Below are positions 1 to 12,353 of a stretch of 64,000 nucleotides of DNA, in pieces. A program made the position numbers and the translations under genes. The stretch's first letter is position 1. Every line of letters begins with the position of its first letter. Under the pieces are notes generated by a model. It had not been told where the DNA came from, searched no databases, and saw only the letters and a program-made list of their open reading frames with translations. Source of the stretch: Sphagnum compactum (lineage: Eukaryota > Bryophyta > Sphagnopsida > Sphagnales); assembly GCA_965153455.1 (NCBI GenBank), contig OZ234499.1:17604271-17668270 (forward strand). Reading direction: 5' to 3'.

Positions 1-164
1 ACAGTCAATTTTCACATTTAGTTTTCACAACTTGGTTATTAAATTTTTCATTAATTAAAATCAATTTTTCTTACACTTCAAAGATGACTAAAAATAAATG
101 AAATTTTGAAAATTGGAACTATTTTTTTAATGCAAATTAAAAACTCCATAACTTCATTCGTAAC

Positions 165-450
165 TTCATTCGTAACTTCACCCTTCGCTACGAAAAAAGA
201 AGAACAACAACACAACAAATAAAAATAACAACATCAACACACGAAAAGTAATGGCACCAACAAGCAAAAAGTAACAACACCAACGTGCAAGAGCAACAAC
301 ATCAATGCACGAAGAGTAGCACCAATGTGAAAAGAGAAGCAACACCATGCAAGACAAGCAACAACACCACACAAAAAAAAAATCAACAACAAAAGAAGAA
401 CAAGAGCACCAACACGAAAAAATTAACAATATCATGCAAAAAGAGTGGCA
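165..450. repeat. Degenerate CAA/AGCAAC-rich minisatellite
   Basis: Imperfect copies of a purine-rich phrase combining AGCAACAAC, CACCAA and GTGCAAGAG recur for about 280 bp. Short open frames cross it on both strands, but their composition (Lys/Gln/Asn/Thr on one strand, Cys/Phe/Leu/Val on the other) is what such a repeat gives by chance. I see no gene here. Confidence 0.6.
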
Positions 451-3400
451 ACTATTCAGGAAATTGTAATCTAGCACAAAGACTCTACAAACCATATGTA
501 AGTTTTATGAAATAAATCTTCAATTCTCCAGAAAATATATCTTAAAAATTTGAAACCAGTTCTCACGATCGATTTTCATTCATGTGAGAACTTGAAATTG
601 ATTCTCACTTTGGTTCTCACATGTAAAGGTGCCAACCAATTCTCATTGTGAGAACCAAGCTAAAAACTAGGTTGAAAACCATCTGATATTGGTACTTACA
701 TAGTAACAACCTATTTTCCTACACATAGGACCTCCTTATCTTTAAATTAATGGTTACCAAGGTGAAACCAAGTACTAAACCAATTGAAGTTCATCTACAA
801 CCAAGTCATTAATATAGCTAGCTTTACAATGTGGAGGTGAGCTTCACAATTTTTGAAGAGGCTTTATAATTTCAGAGTGGGCTTCATGATTTTGGTGTTG
901 CACCTTGTAACAGGTGCCTAAAAGTAAAGGAAATTTCCAGTGGATTTTTCAATCAGGTAAACCTCTTGGTCTAGGGTCCAAATTAGGCATGCTTTTGGCT
1001 ACTAACATGAGAGGGTAATGCCCTTGACCACAGGTACTCCCTCCCATTGTATCTTGATATACTTCCAGTGTCAAACAACCCCTTCCAATCTTTTGTTTAG
1101 TCCCAATCAGTGACAAAATGCAACCAATTTGATGAAAATAATCATGGCAAACAGAGCAACTATGGACATTATTAATCCCACAAATTCAGTTCCTCCAACA
1201 CACAGCAATAGATTAATGTCAGACACACATTCTTCATTAACTCTCAATGTTTCCTCTCATTTGTTCTTTATTGTGGTTGTAGTGTTTTTTTTTTCCTTGG
1301 ACGGTTATTTGAAATGGCAGCAAATGACTGGTAGTTCTGGGGGCAGTTCTTTAGTATACGTAATCTCAGTTCTCAAAAATCAAAGAGCTGGTTTTGATAG
1401 ATAACAGCAGTTCTCAAAAAATCTAAGAACTTGTCCAATAACATGTTATAAAACTTCCAACCCTTTGCTGATTATTTCATGAAAATCATCAATTCTTTCG
1501 GAAAAAAAAAACTGGAACTGAAGGTTTTTTTATATTTAAATTTTCAAAAGACTGGAACCAGAGGTTATTAAGCAACACTTGTGTTGACTTCTGTGTCCAA
1601 ATCCAGCAAATTTGCTGAAGACTTGAGCGCCCGTATTGAGGAAACTGATAACAGAACTTAGTTGAAGTTTTCTCAACCTCAGCCAAATTCAATAACTCGA
1701 AATGACACTGTCCCCATTACCTCCTAGTGTTGTTGGGTGGGTAAATATGAATTTTTGAACAGCCCAGGCAACTCTATATTATAGGCTTCAAAAATTTCTA
1801 AACCCAAATCACCACCCAACACTGTTGTGCACCCAAGCATGAGAGGAAGACAAACCACATTGGGTTGTTCAGAAAATTTGTTTCACATTGATTGATGCAG
1901 AACATTCAAGCTTCCTCATTCAGTAATTCTTTCAAGTGCCCCACCCAATCCAGAATTTGTAGAAAACAATCTCCAGGAAACAAATGCATCCACAAGAGCC
2001 AGAAGATCCAGTCCAACATTGAATCTCTCTCTCTCTCTCTCCCTCCTTTCCTCAGGATGTTTTCAAGGTCCTTATGTCTACAATCCTAATTTTGCTTCTA
2101 GCCAAGAGAATGGCATGGGATGTGAAAGAAATTGAAAGAGAAACTCTCCAGCTTATTAAGTAGGCCACTCAGGAAGCTTCAAATATCCCAGACTGAAGGT
2201 TCTGATTGTCATCCCCAAAAGAATGATGAAGAAACCAGTCTATGATGGAGCCGAGCATTTTGTTTTTTGAAATGCATTGCCAGTTGCAAAGGACGGATTT
2301 TGATTGATAAAGTCACATCTAGATACACTGAAAATTTTTGCTGGTGCCATAAAGAATGAGGCGAACCTGTATCATACATCAGAGTTTTTTTTGCACCAGC
2401 AAAACTTCGCACAAATGTGAAAGATCAAAATGAAAAGGGAATATTATGTTTCATATTCTTTTTCTTTTGTCAATAAATTGCAGATTTCAGGAAAAAAAAT
2501 ATTTGAAAAAAAAATCGTCACTTTTTCACTTTGATTTTAGAGGGGAGCATTTCTCCTATGAGATTTTTTGTGTTAGGTGCATTAGTTTAGTTGCTTGATT
2601 AGTTCTCAATTAGTTAAGGATAAATTAGGTTAGGATAGTTATTTGGGTTTTATCTTGAACTAGTCCAGATGTGAATAAGGTTTTCAATATTTTTGTTGAT
2701 GGGATATAACTTAAAGTTGTATGGTCTCAAATCACTTTTGTTGATTTGAAATTTAAGAACACACAATTGTAGTTTTTTTGGGTTATGCAAGTTTAGTTTG
2801 TGCAGTTTTTGTTGGGTTTTGTTTTGTGGTTCTACGTTTGGATTCATGCTTGTCACAAGTGAATCATATATTTCGGATTGGATATGGTGTACTATTCAAA
2901 ATATTTTTATGTTATGTGGTGAGAGTGATGGTTGTAGGTGCTAACATAGAAGTGCATGAAATTTGCAATATGTACAAACATGTTGTCAATTAATGTGAAC
3001 TCCGTCTAGGGATGCTCACATCACGTTTCTTTGATTAGTGAATTTTGCCAATTTTTTAACTAAAAAAAATGATTCTAACCTACTCAATGGTTGTTTCAAG
3101 AAAACAAATTATCCAAATTCACTAGATTTTTATGATAAGTTCTAATACGTAGCCAAGAATATAAAAAGATTTTTTTTTCCTACTTTCATATCAAATATGT
3201 GGCAAATTTGACTAAATTATTTTTTGGATGGTTGCCACTTTGATTACATCACAAAGTCGTTAAAACAAACTTGAGTTCACATATGAAGAAAAATTAAAAA
3301 TTTGAAAAAAAAAACCTTTGTTCTACACCTATTATTTAGGAGCAAAAATAAACTCACACTTCATAAATAAACAAAAGTAAGCATACAATCCTTCTTCTTT

Positions 3401-3789
3401 TGTAGGAGGCATACCTTGCCATTAAGGTTTGGTGCTAATTAATTTTCAAAAATAATAGTGCCTAAAAAAAAGGAGACGATCAAATTCCCAACCTCCTAGT
3501 TATTCATTATTGTCCCTACCACTATTTATTGCAATGTAATATTGCACCATGTGTTTTTATTATTTACTCTAAAAATTTTGGAATGCTAAAAGTAGGGCCG
3601 CGAAACCCTTTTTTTTATTTCCTTTTTAATTTTTAATGGAACTTGTGGGGAAAATGTTGTGTGTGTTGGTGGGTGTAGGCAAGGGCAACAAAAAAACTAC
3701 AACAAACATAGCAAAGAAAGCTTGAAGAGCTAAGAAGTCAACTTGAAGTAATTGAATAAGCCCCATTTTGATCCCAAGATGTACTAACC
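451..3789. other. AT-rich intergenic DNA, no gene seen
   Basis: No frame looks like protein. Around 545-690 the phrases TTCTCAC and GTGAGAA recur in both orientations. A similar set (TTTTCAC, ATGAGAAT) is seen near the right end of the window, around 63,760-63,870, which suggests a dispersed repeat. A short CT run lies at about 2,024-2,046. The rest is A/T-rich with homopolymer runs. Confidence 0.5.
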
Positions 3790-4074
3790 ATGCAAACAAT
3801 TAAAAAACCTTTTGATGAGGTGGTGGTGGAAGAACCAAGTCATGTTGCAACAACAAATGAGGCAATTCGTATAGTGGTAAATGATCAGGTTGGTGCAAGT
3901 AATCCAATCAAAAAACCAATCCATGTTGCAACAAATGAGTCACCCCTTGATTTAGTGGAAGATCTAATACATGTTACAACAAATGGATCGAATCCTCTTG
4001 CAATAAAAGACTGTGGAACAAATGCCACATGTAGGTTTTGCCCTAATTTAAGTTGTAATACCTCAATGCTTTAG
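3790..4074 (+). pseudogene. Possible coding remnant with HVATTNE-like repeats
   Basis: A 94-codon open frame contains three imperfect copies of a short phrase (HVATTNE, HVATNES, HVTTNGS) spaced roughly 25-35 residues apart. This is more structured than chance frames nearby. No known family is recognised, no splice-linked exon was found, and the surroundings are AT-rich repeat DNA. It may be a decayed fragment of a repeat-containing protein or a tandem repeat that happens to stay open. Confidence 0.2.
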
Positions 4075-6479
4075 AATCCTTCTTTTAATGTTTGGCTTGG
4101 CAAACCTTGATGAACCCATGTTTTAGGTTGTGTTATGAACATAGTAATACCACGTTGGGTTTTCCTTTTTCAACCCTTACCTTCAATGGAAATACCCTCA
4201 TTCTGTAGGTCTTGTTATTTTATCTAGTTTTTGTATATGGTTGTTTTAGAATCAGTCGGGACACCAAGGGTTGCCAAGGAAGGGGTGGCATGGGCTAAAA
4301 TTACATGCATATTTGTTTACAAGGTTGGTGTTTATGATACATCTTATGTAACCAAATATCTGTCTACGAGACATTTGGGTTGCAAAACATGATGTTGCCA
4401 TAGAACAGGAACCAAGTAAGTCAACTCATCCATCTATTTAGTAGGGTGTTGACAAGCTAGAGTCTACACAATTTGTGACAAATTTGGAATTACATATAGT
4501 ATCAAAAGTAGCAACATGTAAGATTTCACTCACTTTGAATAATTTTAAAGATCACATATAAATGATTTGGGCTTCAAATATAAAAGAACTCACAAGAATT
4601 ATGAATATGAAATTGAAACATAATTATACATTTGTGTAAATGTACACCAGTGATTTAATAAAGGCTCTTAAAAAACCCTTATTTGATAGCAATTTTTCAT
4701 TTTTAAAAAAATTCAAACTTCATCCTACTTTTGTCAAATGGTTAAAAAACACTTAGCCCTAGTAAATCTTCAATGGAAGAACATTTTCCAACCTAAAAAA
4801 ATCATAATCATCAACATTTTCATGGCATAATGTACTAATGAACATTTAAAAATCTTCTGATGTAAATTCCACAACCTTAAGAAAAATTGAAAACTTTGAT
4901 GGAAAAGATTGTTCTTTATGGTTGCTTTTATGTATGTGTAAAATTCATGAAAATTTATTATTAAATTCTTAGTCTTTTTGTTGGAATTGCAAAAATGTGA
5001 CAGGGCTCTTCAAATCAAAATAATATTTTGTTGGACTATTATATCATTCATATGTGCATTGATTTCACAACATAATGTTAGATTGGGATATGAACCATCA
5101 TCTTTTACAAAATTTTAGTGAAAATTATTTTCCAAATTTGCATCATGATCATGAAACTTGGATAGGTACTTGAAACTATCAAAATGTGATAGTTTTTTGT
5201 GTAGACTATAGCTTGCCAACACCTAGCATGAAGGGGTAAAGCACCAAGACCATGCATCCATGAATGCACAACATCTTGAGCAACCCCCTTGTTAGGTTTC
5301 ATTGTAATGAGCACAAGGCAATGTATTGAACAAGGAAATGAACCATGTGCAAATGGGATCTATTCCAAAGCAATGCATCACACACATCAGAGGTGCCAAA
5401 ACCTACATAATTAATCAGGTTGGCTTCTTCTCGCTTGTTCACTTTCCTTCAAATTCATGCATGGGGTGTGGGGTCCATCCCCCCCCCCCCCCCCCAATGT
5501 GATAACCAAGGTGGAAAAAGATGAAAATATTATAGACTTGAAATAGCAAGGTTGCATATACAAAGGTCCTTAGGAGTGCTTGGGATGCTCAAGACTTGAA
5601 AAGCACTTCCAATAAGATGGTGTAGCAAAATGAGATCAATCTAATCACCACATACCATGAATAAAAATTGATCCATGGTCAATAAGTTCTAACACATGTC
5701 TTGATGGTTGTTCCATAATATTTGAAATTCATGTTCCCTTCTTGTTGTGTATGTCTTCACCTTAGGATCCAAAACACTAACAAGGAAGGCTTTGTAGCTA
5801 ATGTGGTGCAAGTAGTTTTGGCAAACCACCATTGTTTACACATCACCATGTTCAAAAAGCACAAAATGTTGTTACACATTATCAAAAGACTAATGGGTTA
5901 TCATTAGGTTCATTTAATGAAAATCTTAATGAAAATGAAAGTGAGAACAAGAGTGAGAACTCATAGCCTTACTATAGAATATGGGGACAATGAGTTGTGT
6001 ATAGACCATTTTGTCACTAATTATGTTAACACCCCATTTTTAGACATAAATTGGTTCTAATTTGGGTCCCACATTTTGCACCATGGTTACCAACATCCAC
6101 ATATTGAAAATGATGAATTTTTTTATGAATGAACAAGCAAATGATGTAAGCATTTTTTTGTTTAATGTTCCTTTTAAGCATTTGTATGCTCGTGATTATA
6201 AAAAAAGTTTAATTTTCTTCTACATAAAACATTGGCCATGCATGAAGGGTTGTAAATGAAAAAATTAGGATCCATGTATAATGAATGTGCAAAGTGAAAG
6301 CGATGTCCCCTTGCATCCAAAGAAAGAAATGGTGTGATGAAGATTTTGCACTTACAATTCCAATCTTTGATCAAGTTCACTTAAGCCTTCAAGCACGCAT
6401 TTTGTGCAATATGTTCATTGAAGACAATGCTCATTGTTCATGGTTGAAAACATCTTCTTCAACCCTAACATATTCACAA
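4075..6479. other. AT-rich intergenic DNA with a poly-C tract
   Basis: No convincing gene. The outstanding feature is an uninterrupted run of C of about 18 bp at roughly 5,479-5,496, very unusual in this AT-rich context. Its length may be affected by sequencing or assembly error. Short frames on both strands between 5,100 and 6,490 show no recognisable family and overlap one another. Confidence 0.45.
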
Positions 6480-7030
6480 TACTCTCATTAGGGTATTGCA
6501 TATGCTTTAGAGTCGTTGATTTTCATGCAATGCCTTAAAGATAATCGTAAACATTATCTTCCAACCTAGGTTTAAGCAAAATTTTAAAATTAAGGTATTA
6601 CATATGTTTTGGATTTTTCATGTTTTTATAATACCCTCAGGACAAACTAAACAAAATGTTTTATCCCAAGGTTAAAATACCTTCGACATAGTTTATAATT
6701 ATAATAGCTAACAAGCAAATGTTAAGGTATTTCATTTTTTCACAATCTTAAGTTTAATTGTAATACCCTTGAAATAGTTAAATATAATCGACAACAAGCA
6801 TTAGGTATTTCACTTTTTCTAGGATTTTAGGTTTAAGTGCAATACCTTCAAAACAATCAATAAAAAAGAATAGTTATCAAGCATTTGACTATTTTTTCAT
6901 TTCATGGGATCTTAAGTGTATTTACAATACCTTTATGACATTAAGGAATATACTATGTTTATTGTATTAAGGTATTTCATTTTTTGGGGATCCTTGGTGT
7001 ATTTGCAATACCTCTTATTGATGTGTGTAT
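6480..7030. repeat. Degenerate direct repeats with AAGGTATT / AATACCTT borders
   Basis: At least four imperfect copies of a box of about 45-55 bp lie near 6,720-6,775, 6,803-6,855, 6,890-6,935 and 6,970-7,015. Most begin with AAGGTATTTCATTTTTT (or a near version) and all end with (C)AATACCTT, so each box has complementary ends. Weaker copies occur from about 6,484. Spacing between boxes is roughly 80-90 bp. Confidence 0.5.
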
Positions 7031-7539
7031 GACATACATATATTAATTCAATTATTGTCAATCCCCTTGTTTCGTTGCATTACCTTCAAGTAGTTTTGCT
7101 TAACTTTTATTGGGTTTTTAACACATTTTCAATACAAAAACATTGTGGTTTAAAGTTTCTTGTGTTACTTACAATGTGTATATTGATATTGAACTAGTGT
7201 GTGCTTTGAGCCCCAATGTAGATATTACAATTGAAGAGGAAAAATTTAATGTGTTTTGCTAATGATATGCAAAAATTGCATATTATATTGATCTAATGGC
7301 AAACAAATAAAAAAAATAGGTTTGCATTTTTCATATTAGTGGGTTTTTGGTGTTTATGGAATATTACGAGTTCATTTTTTCAAGCATGTATCTTAAGGTT
7401 AAAACATTAAAATATTACATAAATAAACAAAATGATTCAAAAAAAAATTTAAATGGCCTATGAAACATTACATTAAAAAATGCAAAAAATATTCATGGAG
7501 AATCCAAAATGTAAATTGTAGTCCACATCAATTTATACA
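7031..7539. other. AT-rich spacer, nothing recognised
   Basis: About 500 bp of A/T-rich DNA between the repeat block and the decayed coding sequence. I see no open frame, RNA gene or clear repeat. Confidence 0.5.
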
Positions 7540-8628
7540 AAAATGCGCACTATGTTTGAAAACCTCTTAATGACCGTCATCATTAAAACCAAAAGCTTGG
7601 TGATAAGCCTTGGCCACCTCCTCTTCTACTCATGCTCCATGATGGCGGGTGAACATTTGGCAATGTTCTATAGTAAAATGAACTACATCAGCCACAAATT
7701 GGTACTTTGTAGTTCCATTTACCCTAAATCATAATTTACACAATTTGTCAAAAATAACTTCAAAACTCTAGTAGAACAATTGAATATAAAATAATGGAAG
7801 GGTTTGAAAATAAATACCATTCGTGAATGGTTTCTAATGCTTGGAAATCAAAGATTGCCTGCATATCTTCAAATCAAATGGACTTGTTAGATTCATGTTC
7901 CCATAAGGTGGCATTTTGGAATGCTAACTTTGCCTTCCTCACATAAAATAACTTTCGTTAGAGGATGGTGTCACCAATTTTTTCATCATTCTCAATTCGT
8001 GAGAATGCATATTAAGGATGTATCCCACACCCCAATTAGAAATGCCCAAAATCTTCAACAAGATCTTTGAAACAAGCTTGACTAAAGGTTGTTTAAGGAC
8101 CTCCTCATGCCCTTGTGTTGCTTCCTCTAGACGATCCCATTTCAATGCAACTTTTGCTCATGCACAAACAGTTCCCTTCTATTCATTTTGTCGCAAAATA
8201 AATTGGGCATCACTCAAAATGCGGGGATTCAAAACCAAATGATTTTGATGTCCAAGGCCCCCTTCACGAGTTAAAAGGCACCTAGGCTTTCTTTTTTCAA
8301 CAATGAATTCATACACCCTCTTTAGGTGCACAATTAATATCCACTTTGTAACATATAATTCCTTACATTCTCCAACTTTGCAAAATCTTTTCAAGCCCTT
8401 TTTGATCCATTTGACACCCTTCCTTACAATTTGAAGAGGGGGAGGGGCCTCCAATCATATTACATTAGGGCCTATTGGAAGGATTTCTTCAACTTTATGG
8501 TCTTGGTTGGAAAGTTCATCAGTTGCATCAGATTCAAAAATCATATTAAAAACATCTTCTTGTAGGTTGCCCACAAGGATGGGAGGTTTTAAGGTGCCCC
8601 TTTGTGTTTTTTTGCACATTCCCACCAT
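7540..8628 (-). pseudogene. Decayed protein-coding sequence, family not recognised
   Basis: From an ATG at 8,628 the minus strand reads as plausible protein through about 7,940, interrupted by three TGA stops: one near 8,457, and two near 8,176 and 8,158. After about 7,940 the protein-like text continues in a shifted frame (reads VRKAKLAFQNATLWEHE), then decays further. Pieces such as GECKELYVTKWILIVHLKRV, RKPRC and KWDRLEEATQGHEE look like real, charged, helical protein rather than translated repeat. The composition is less A/T-biased than the flanks. I do not recognise the family. A domesticated or transposon-borne plant protein is possible. Clearly non-functional as read: several stops and at least one frameshift. 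Confidence 0.5.
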
Positions 8629-8639
8629 GTTGTAAAAAA

Positions 8640-10345
8640 AAATAAAAAATGATTAGATGTGTGGTGGGGTAGACAAGGATAGAGACCCTTTCTTTTCTCA
8701 AGTAGGGCAAGGCAAACAAGGACATATCCTACCCTACCTTGTTTCTTTCTGGTTATCTATGGCGATGGCAAGGTAGGGCAAACAAGGACAAGACATGGCC
8801 AACCTTGCTTCTCTTTTATTCATTCTGGACAAACTAAGATAGAAGGGCGATAGCAAGGTAAACAACATGGATAAAACTTACTTTACCTTGCGACTTTCTA
8901 TCTGCCCTGTTGTTCTTTGGTTCACACACACTTGCGACTCTCTGGTTCTATTTCCACACAAAACTTTATTTTATAACTTTCTGCCTTACTATTTTATGGT
9001 TCACAACTCTATGGTTTTGTGTGCCACATACACACAAAGTTTTCTACCTTGTTATTATTTGGTTCAAGCATGGCCTACTACCCTATTATTCTTTGGTTCA
9101 GACATGCCTTGTAACTCTCTCATTTGGGTGCAAACAGGATAACATGAACCGCACCCGCCTACTTTTGGCATTGCTTTTGGGGGAATATTTTTAAAATTAT
9201 TTTAAAAAAAGTCTTCAAAATAATTTCAAAATTTTTATAATTTTTTTAATGTTATTATGTCAAGGTTTATGTAAAAGATTTCAAATATATGCAATTTTCA
9301 AAAGTTTTGAAGTCTATTTATAAGTCCTTTAGTGCTAAAAACACATTACAATGTTTCATGAGTGCTTTTGAAGGCTTATTATTCACCGGATATTTGTCAA
9401 ATTAATTCACATGTTCCAATGATATATTACGAATCTTATTATATTATTTTTAAAAAAAATCAACACCTTTTAAACATGAAAAACTAAACATTGGTTACAC
9501 TTGTTGTGGCTCTAGTTAGTGTGACTGCACCCATTTAGGTTTGCCCTGCAACAAAAGCCCATTACTGTTTGGTTCAAACCACAAACTCTTTGGTTCTATT
9601 ATTCTTTGGTTTAGGTTTGGTCTATTATTTTTTCTTTGGGGTTCTGGAGTTCTATGGGCTCTCACACCCAAGGTTGCCATGCTGCCTTTCTATTATTTCT
9701 CTGTGCTTCTGTGGTCGGGCTCACACACACAGGTTCACCTTGCTGCACTACTATCTTTGGTTTTGTGAGCTCACACACACGTTCACCTTGTGTTGTTTTC
9801 TTTGTTTGCCTCCTATTTTCACACACACCTTTCTAGGGTTCTAGGGACACATTTTGGCCTTTCTCAAGTGTTCAAGTACACACACAAGCTCACACACACA
9901 CAAGTGCACCCTAGGCTATTCTTTTCATTGGCCTCCTATTCTCACATTCTCTAAGGTTCTAGGGACCCATTATGGCATCTCCGTCAATGCAGGGGGTTGC
10001 TGGTCCAAAACTAGGGGTTGATGTTGGTCCAATAATCTCCCTCAACACAATGTTGTGTTGCAGCAACACAAGTGCGCTAGTCTCCATCAATGTAACATGC
10101 GGGTCTCCTTCAATGTGATGCAACAACACGCCAAGTGCACCATGCTCAGCAACACGCTAGGTGCACCAGTTCTCCTTCCTCTTGCAACAACATAACATCA
10201 CATTGCAGCAACACGTTAGGTGTGTGGATCTCCTTCCTCATGTAGCAACGCAACGTGGCGCTATAGCCACAGGCACGATGGTAGAAAGCGGAGGCACGCA
10301 AATCTCCTTCCTCCAACGAAATAACACAATGCCTTAGCAATGGAG
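8640..10345. repeat. Mosaic of degenerate repeats (AAGG/CACACA/GCAACAC families)
   Basis: Three repeat styles follow each other. At 8,660-8,860 the phrase GCAAGGTAGGGCAAACAAGG recurs. At 8,880-9,180 and 9,560-9,980 copies of ATTCTTTGGTTC alternate with CACACACA runs, and GGTTCTAGGGAC(A/C)CATT appears twice (about 9,836 and 9,953). At 10,050-10,330 copies of GCAACACG with TAGGTG and CTCCTTCCTC recur every 60-70 bp. 9,190-9,540 is AT-rich with nothing recognised. Open frames over these parts are low-complexity Phe/Leu/His/Thr text and are not called as genes. Confidence 0.45.
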
Positions 10346-11515
10346 GCGCTGCAACAAGGTCATATGAAAGAAGAGAAAAAATGAAAGTAAAGGGTATGGA
10401 GATGTTTTAAGGTATAAGGTGAGGTGAGGTTGGGAAAGGAATTAGCACGTCCGCTAGAATCGTGCCCTCCCCCCATCCCATCTGGGGATTCTGGTGGCCA
10501 GCTGCCAATGAGCTTGAGTTGGGGGTGCCCAGTTCCGAGGCTTGTCATGTTGGGTTTGTTGTCTTGTTTCAAAATTAAAAATTAACAAGTCCAAAGATCG
10601 ATCCCCACCAGATCAACAAATGTCCATTGGTTGTACAAGTGCAAAAATATATATTATGACTTGGTACTAACTCTGGGTACCTTGAACATGGAAACACTCC
10701 TGCCATCATATGACAAAATTAATTGCTATATGGATGGTGGGTGACACGAGTACATGGAAACATACCAAAACACAATAGATCTAAGTAGTACACAACATAA
10801 GTTTAAAAATTCATTCCTCACAAATACTGAGATTTATCCTGATTCGTTGCCGTAAAGCCCTCGGAGAAAATTTGTAGTGTATGTGAAGGGCACCTTATAA
10901 GGGAAGATTATATCCATGAATTTCCCTCCTAGAAATTGGGAGGTATATTATGCCTACTTAAAGGTGTAAGAGCCCTCCCACTATTGAGGAGTAGGCATAA
11001 GGACCCTCCCATTCATAGGCCTCATGATTTACATAAGTTTCGTTCATGATAAATTTTGCCTTGTGCTTTACAATAGGTAAGCCCATGGGTGGGGCCATTC
11101 CCAAAATGCAAGGTGAGACTCGGCTATCTATCGGCTATCGGCTATCGCCTTGTCCTCGGCCCCTTAATTTGAGAATGCCTCCACCCTAGGGCTTTACCTT
11201 ACACGTAGCATTCATTCAAAGTTTGCAAATAAATCAAAGATTTCATAGGAAAAAACTAAAACAATATGCAGAACACAAAAGTGAAATATTTGAAAAATCA
11301 AATCATTTTCCTCCCCTTCCCTACTTCTAAAAGCTTAAATACAAAGTACTTATTGGTCTTTTAAGCTATTTCCAAGTTAGTAGGTATTTCATATTTTATT
11401 TTTTATTTTACCCTACACTACTACTACGAGGACCACCTTGTGAACTACTTTCACATGCTTGACATTGGGTATGGGCTAGGGGACATGTGGGGCCACACTT
11501 GGTTGCCTCGTGATC
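10346..11515. other. Intergenic DNA, no gene seen
   Basis: Base composition rises in GC near 10,430-10,580 and 11,060-11,200. There is a small tandem of CGGCTATC at about 11,126-11,147. No coding frame, RNA gene or complete mobile element could be supported. Confidence 0.45.
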
Positions 11516-11731
11516 CTAGGTCTCCTATTTTGGGAATTGCCCTCACCCATGGGGCTTTAAACCCTAACCCTCATGGGTTTTTTTTTTTTCCAAATTTTTG
11601 GCATAAATTTTTTGGAGATTTTTCGTTTCCAAAGACTAGCAAAGTTAGTCCAATTTACAATAAAAATCCAAACTAGGTCTCCTATTTTTGGAATTGCCCT
11701 CACCCATGGGGCTTTAAACCCTAACCCTCAT
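11516..11731. repeat. 58-bp direct repeat upstream of the transporter gene
   Basis: A near-identical block of about 58 bp occurs at 11,516-11,574 and again at 11,673-11,731, 157 bp apart. It runs from CTAGGTCTCCTATTTT to AACCCTAACCCTCAT. Each copy contains a telomere-like AAACCCTAACCCT, and a weaker partial echo lies near 11,160-11,205. It lies about 620-840 bp before the ENT start codon, so it may be part of its distal promoter or an older repeat. Confidence 0.7.
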
Positions 11732-12353
11732 AATTTGTCTAAATATGGCGACTTTTATTTTGTTTCCCTCATAATGTGATGACTTTGTTGGGCCTCTTTT
11801 TTAGAAACAAAAAAACCTGCTTTTGTATATATAACACTGGCTATTCTTTCATCGCCAGGATGCGAAAATTCGCCAAAAACCAGAGATTTTAAGCACAGGC
11901 TCCATAAAATTGGCTTTACATCATTAGCCTTATCTACAGTCGCATTCACAAGACGCTAGACAGCTTTGGAGGCTAAGATTATTATATACATGCTGACGCA
12001 ATTTGCTGCGAAGAGTATGGGATAATTCGTGATCGTTGAGATTCTGTTGGATTGTGTAGTGAGGATGTGAGCTCCGTAAGCAAATGGAATGGGGTTGGAG
12101 CACACCAAGGACATGAATTTGTTTTTTCTCTGTTGCTTTCCTTTTGTTCTTCCCCTTCTTTGTCTCTTGTCTTGTAAAAGACGGAAGCTTTTGGCTGGTG
12201 ACTCTGACAAGTATCATGTCTGTCTTTCAGTACAAAAACTCCAACCTACGTTTGCTTTTATGTAAGGACAACCCAGAAAAAAAGAAAAGTAAGTCTAGAG
12301 TGTTGTTGAAGGCAAGGGAGGGAGGGAGGGAGGGAAGGAGTGAAGGGTGAAAA
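11732..12353 (+). promoter_or_regulatory. 5' flank and probable leader of the ENT gene
   Basis: This stretch precedes the transporter start codon and has no gene of its own. Just upstream of the ATG is a purine-rich leader (GGGA repeated, about 12,316-12,346), a common feature of plant 5' untranslated regions. No TATA box could be assigned with confidence and the transcription start is unknown. Confidence 0.35.

Noticed and set aside
3790-4074. Functional small gene at this frame
   Set aside because: Short internal repeats and AT-rich surroundings without promoter or splice context make a working gene unlikely; kept only as a low-confidence remnant.
8867-9844. Overlapping hydrophobic frames that resemble membrane proteins
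   Set aside because: Several frames overlap in all phases across CACACA and TTTGGTTC repeats; composition alone explains the hydrophobic look.
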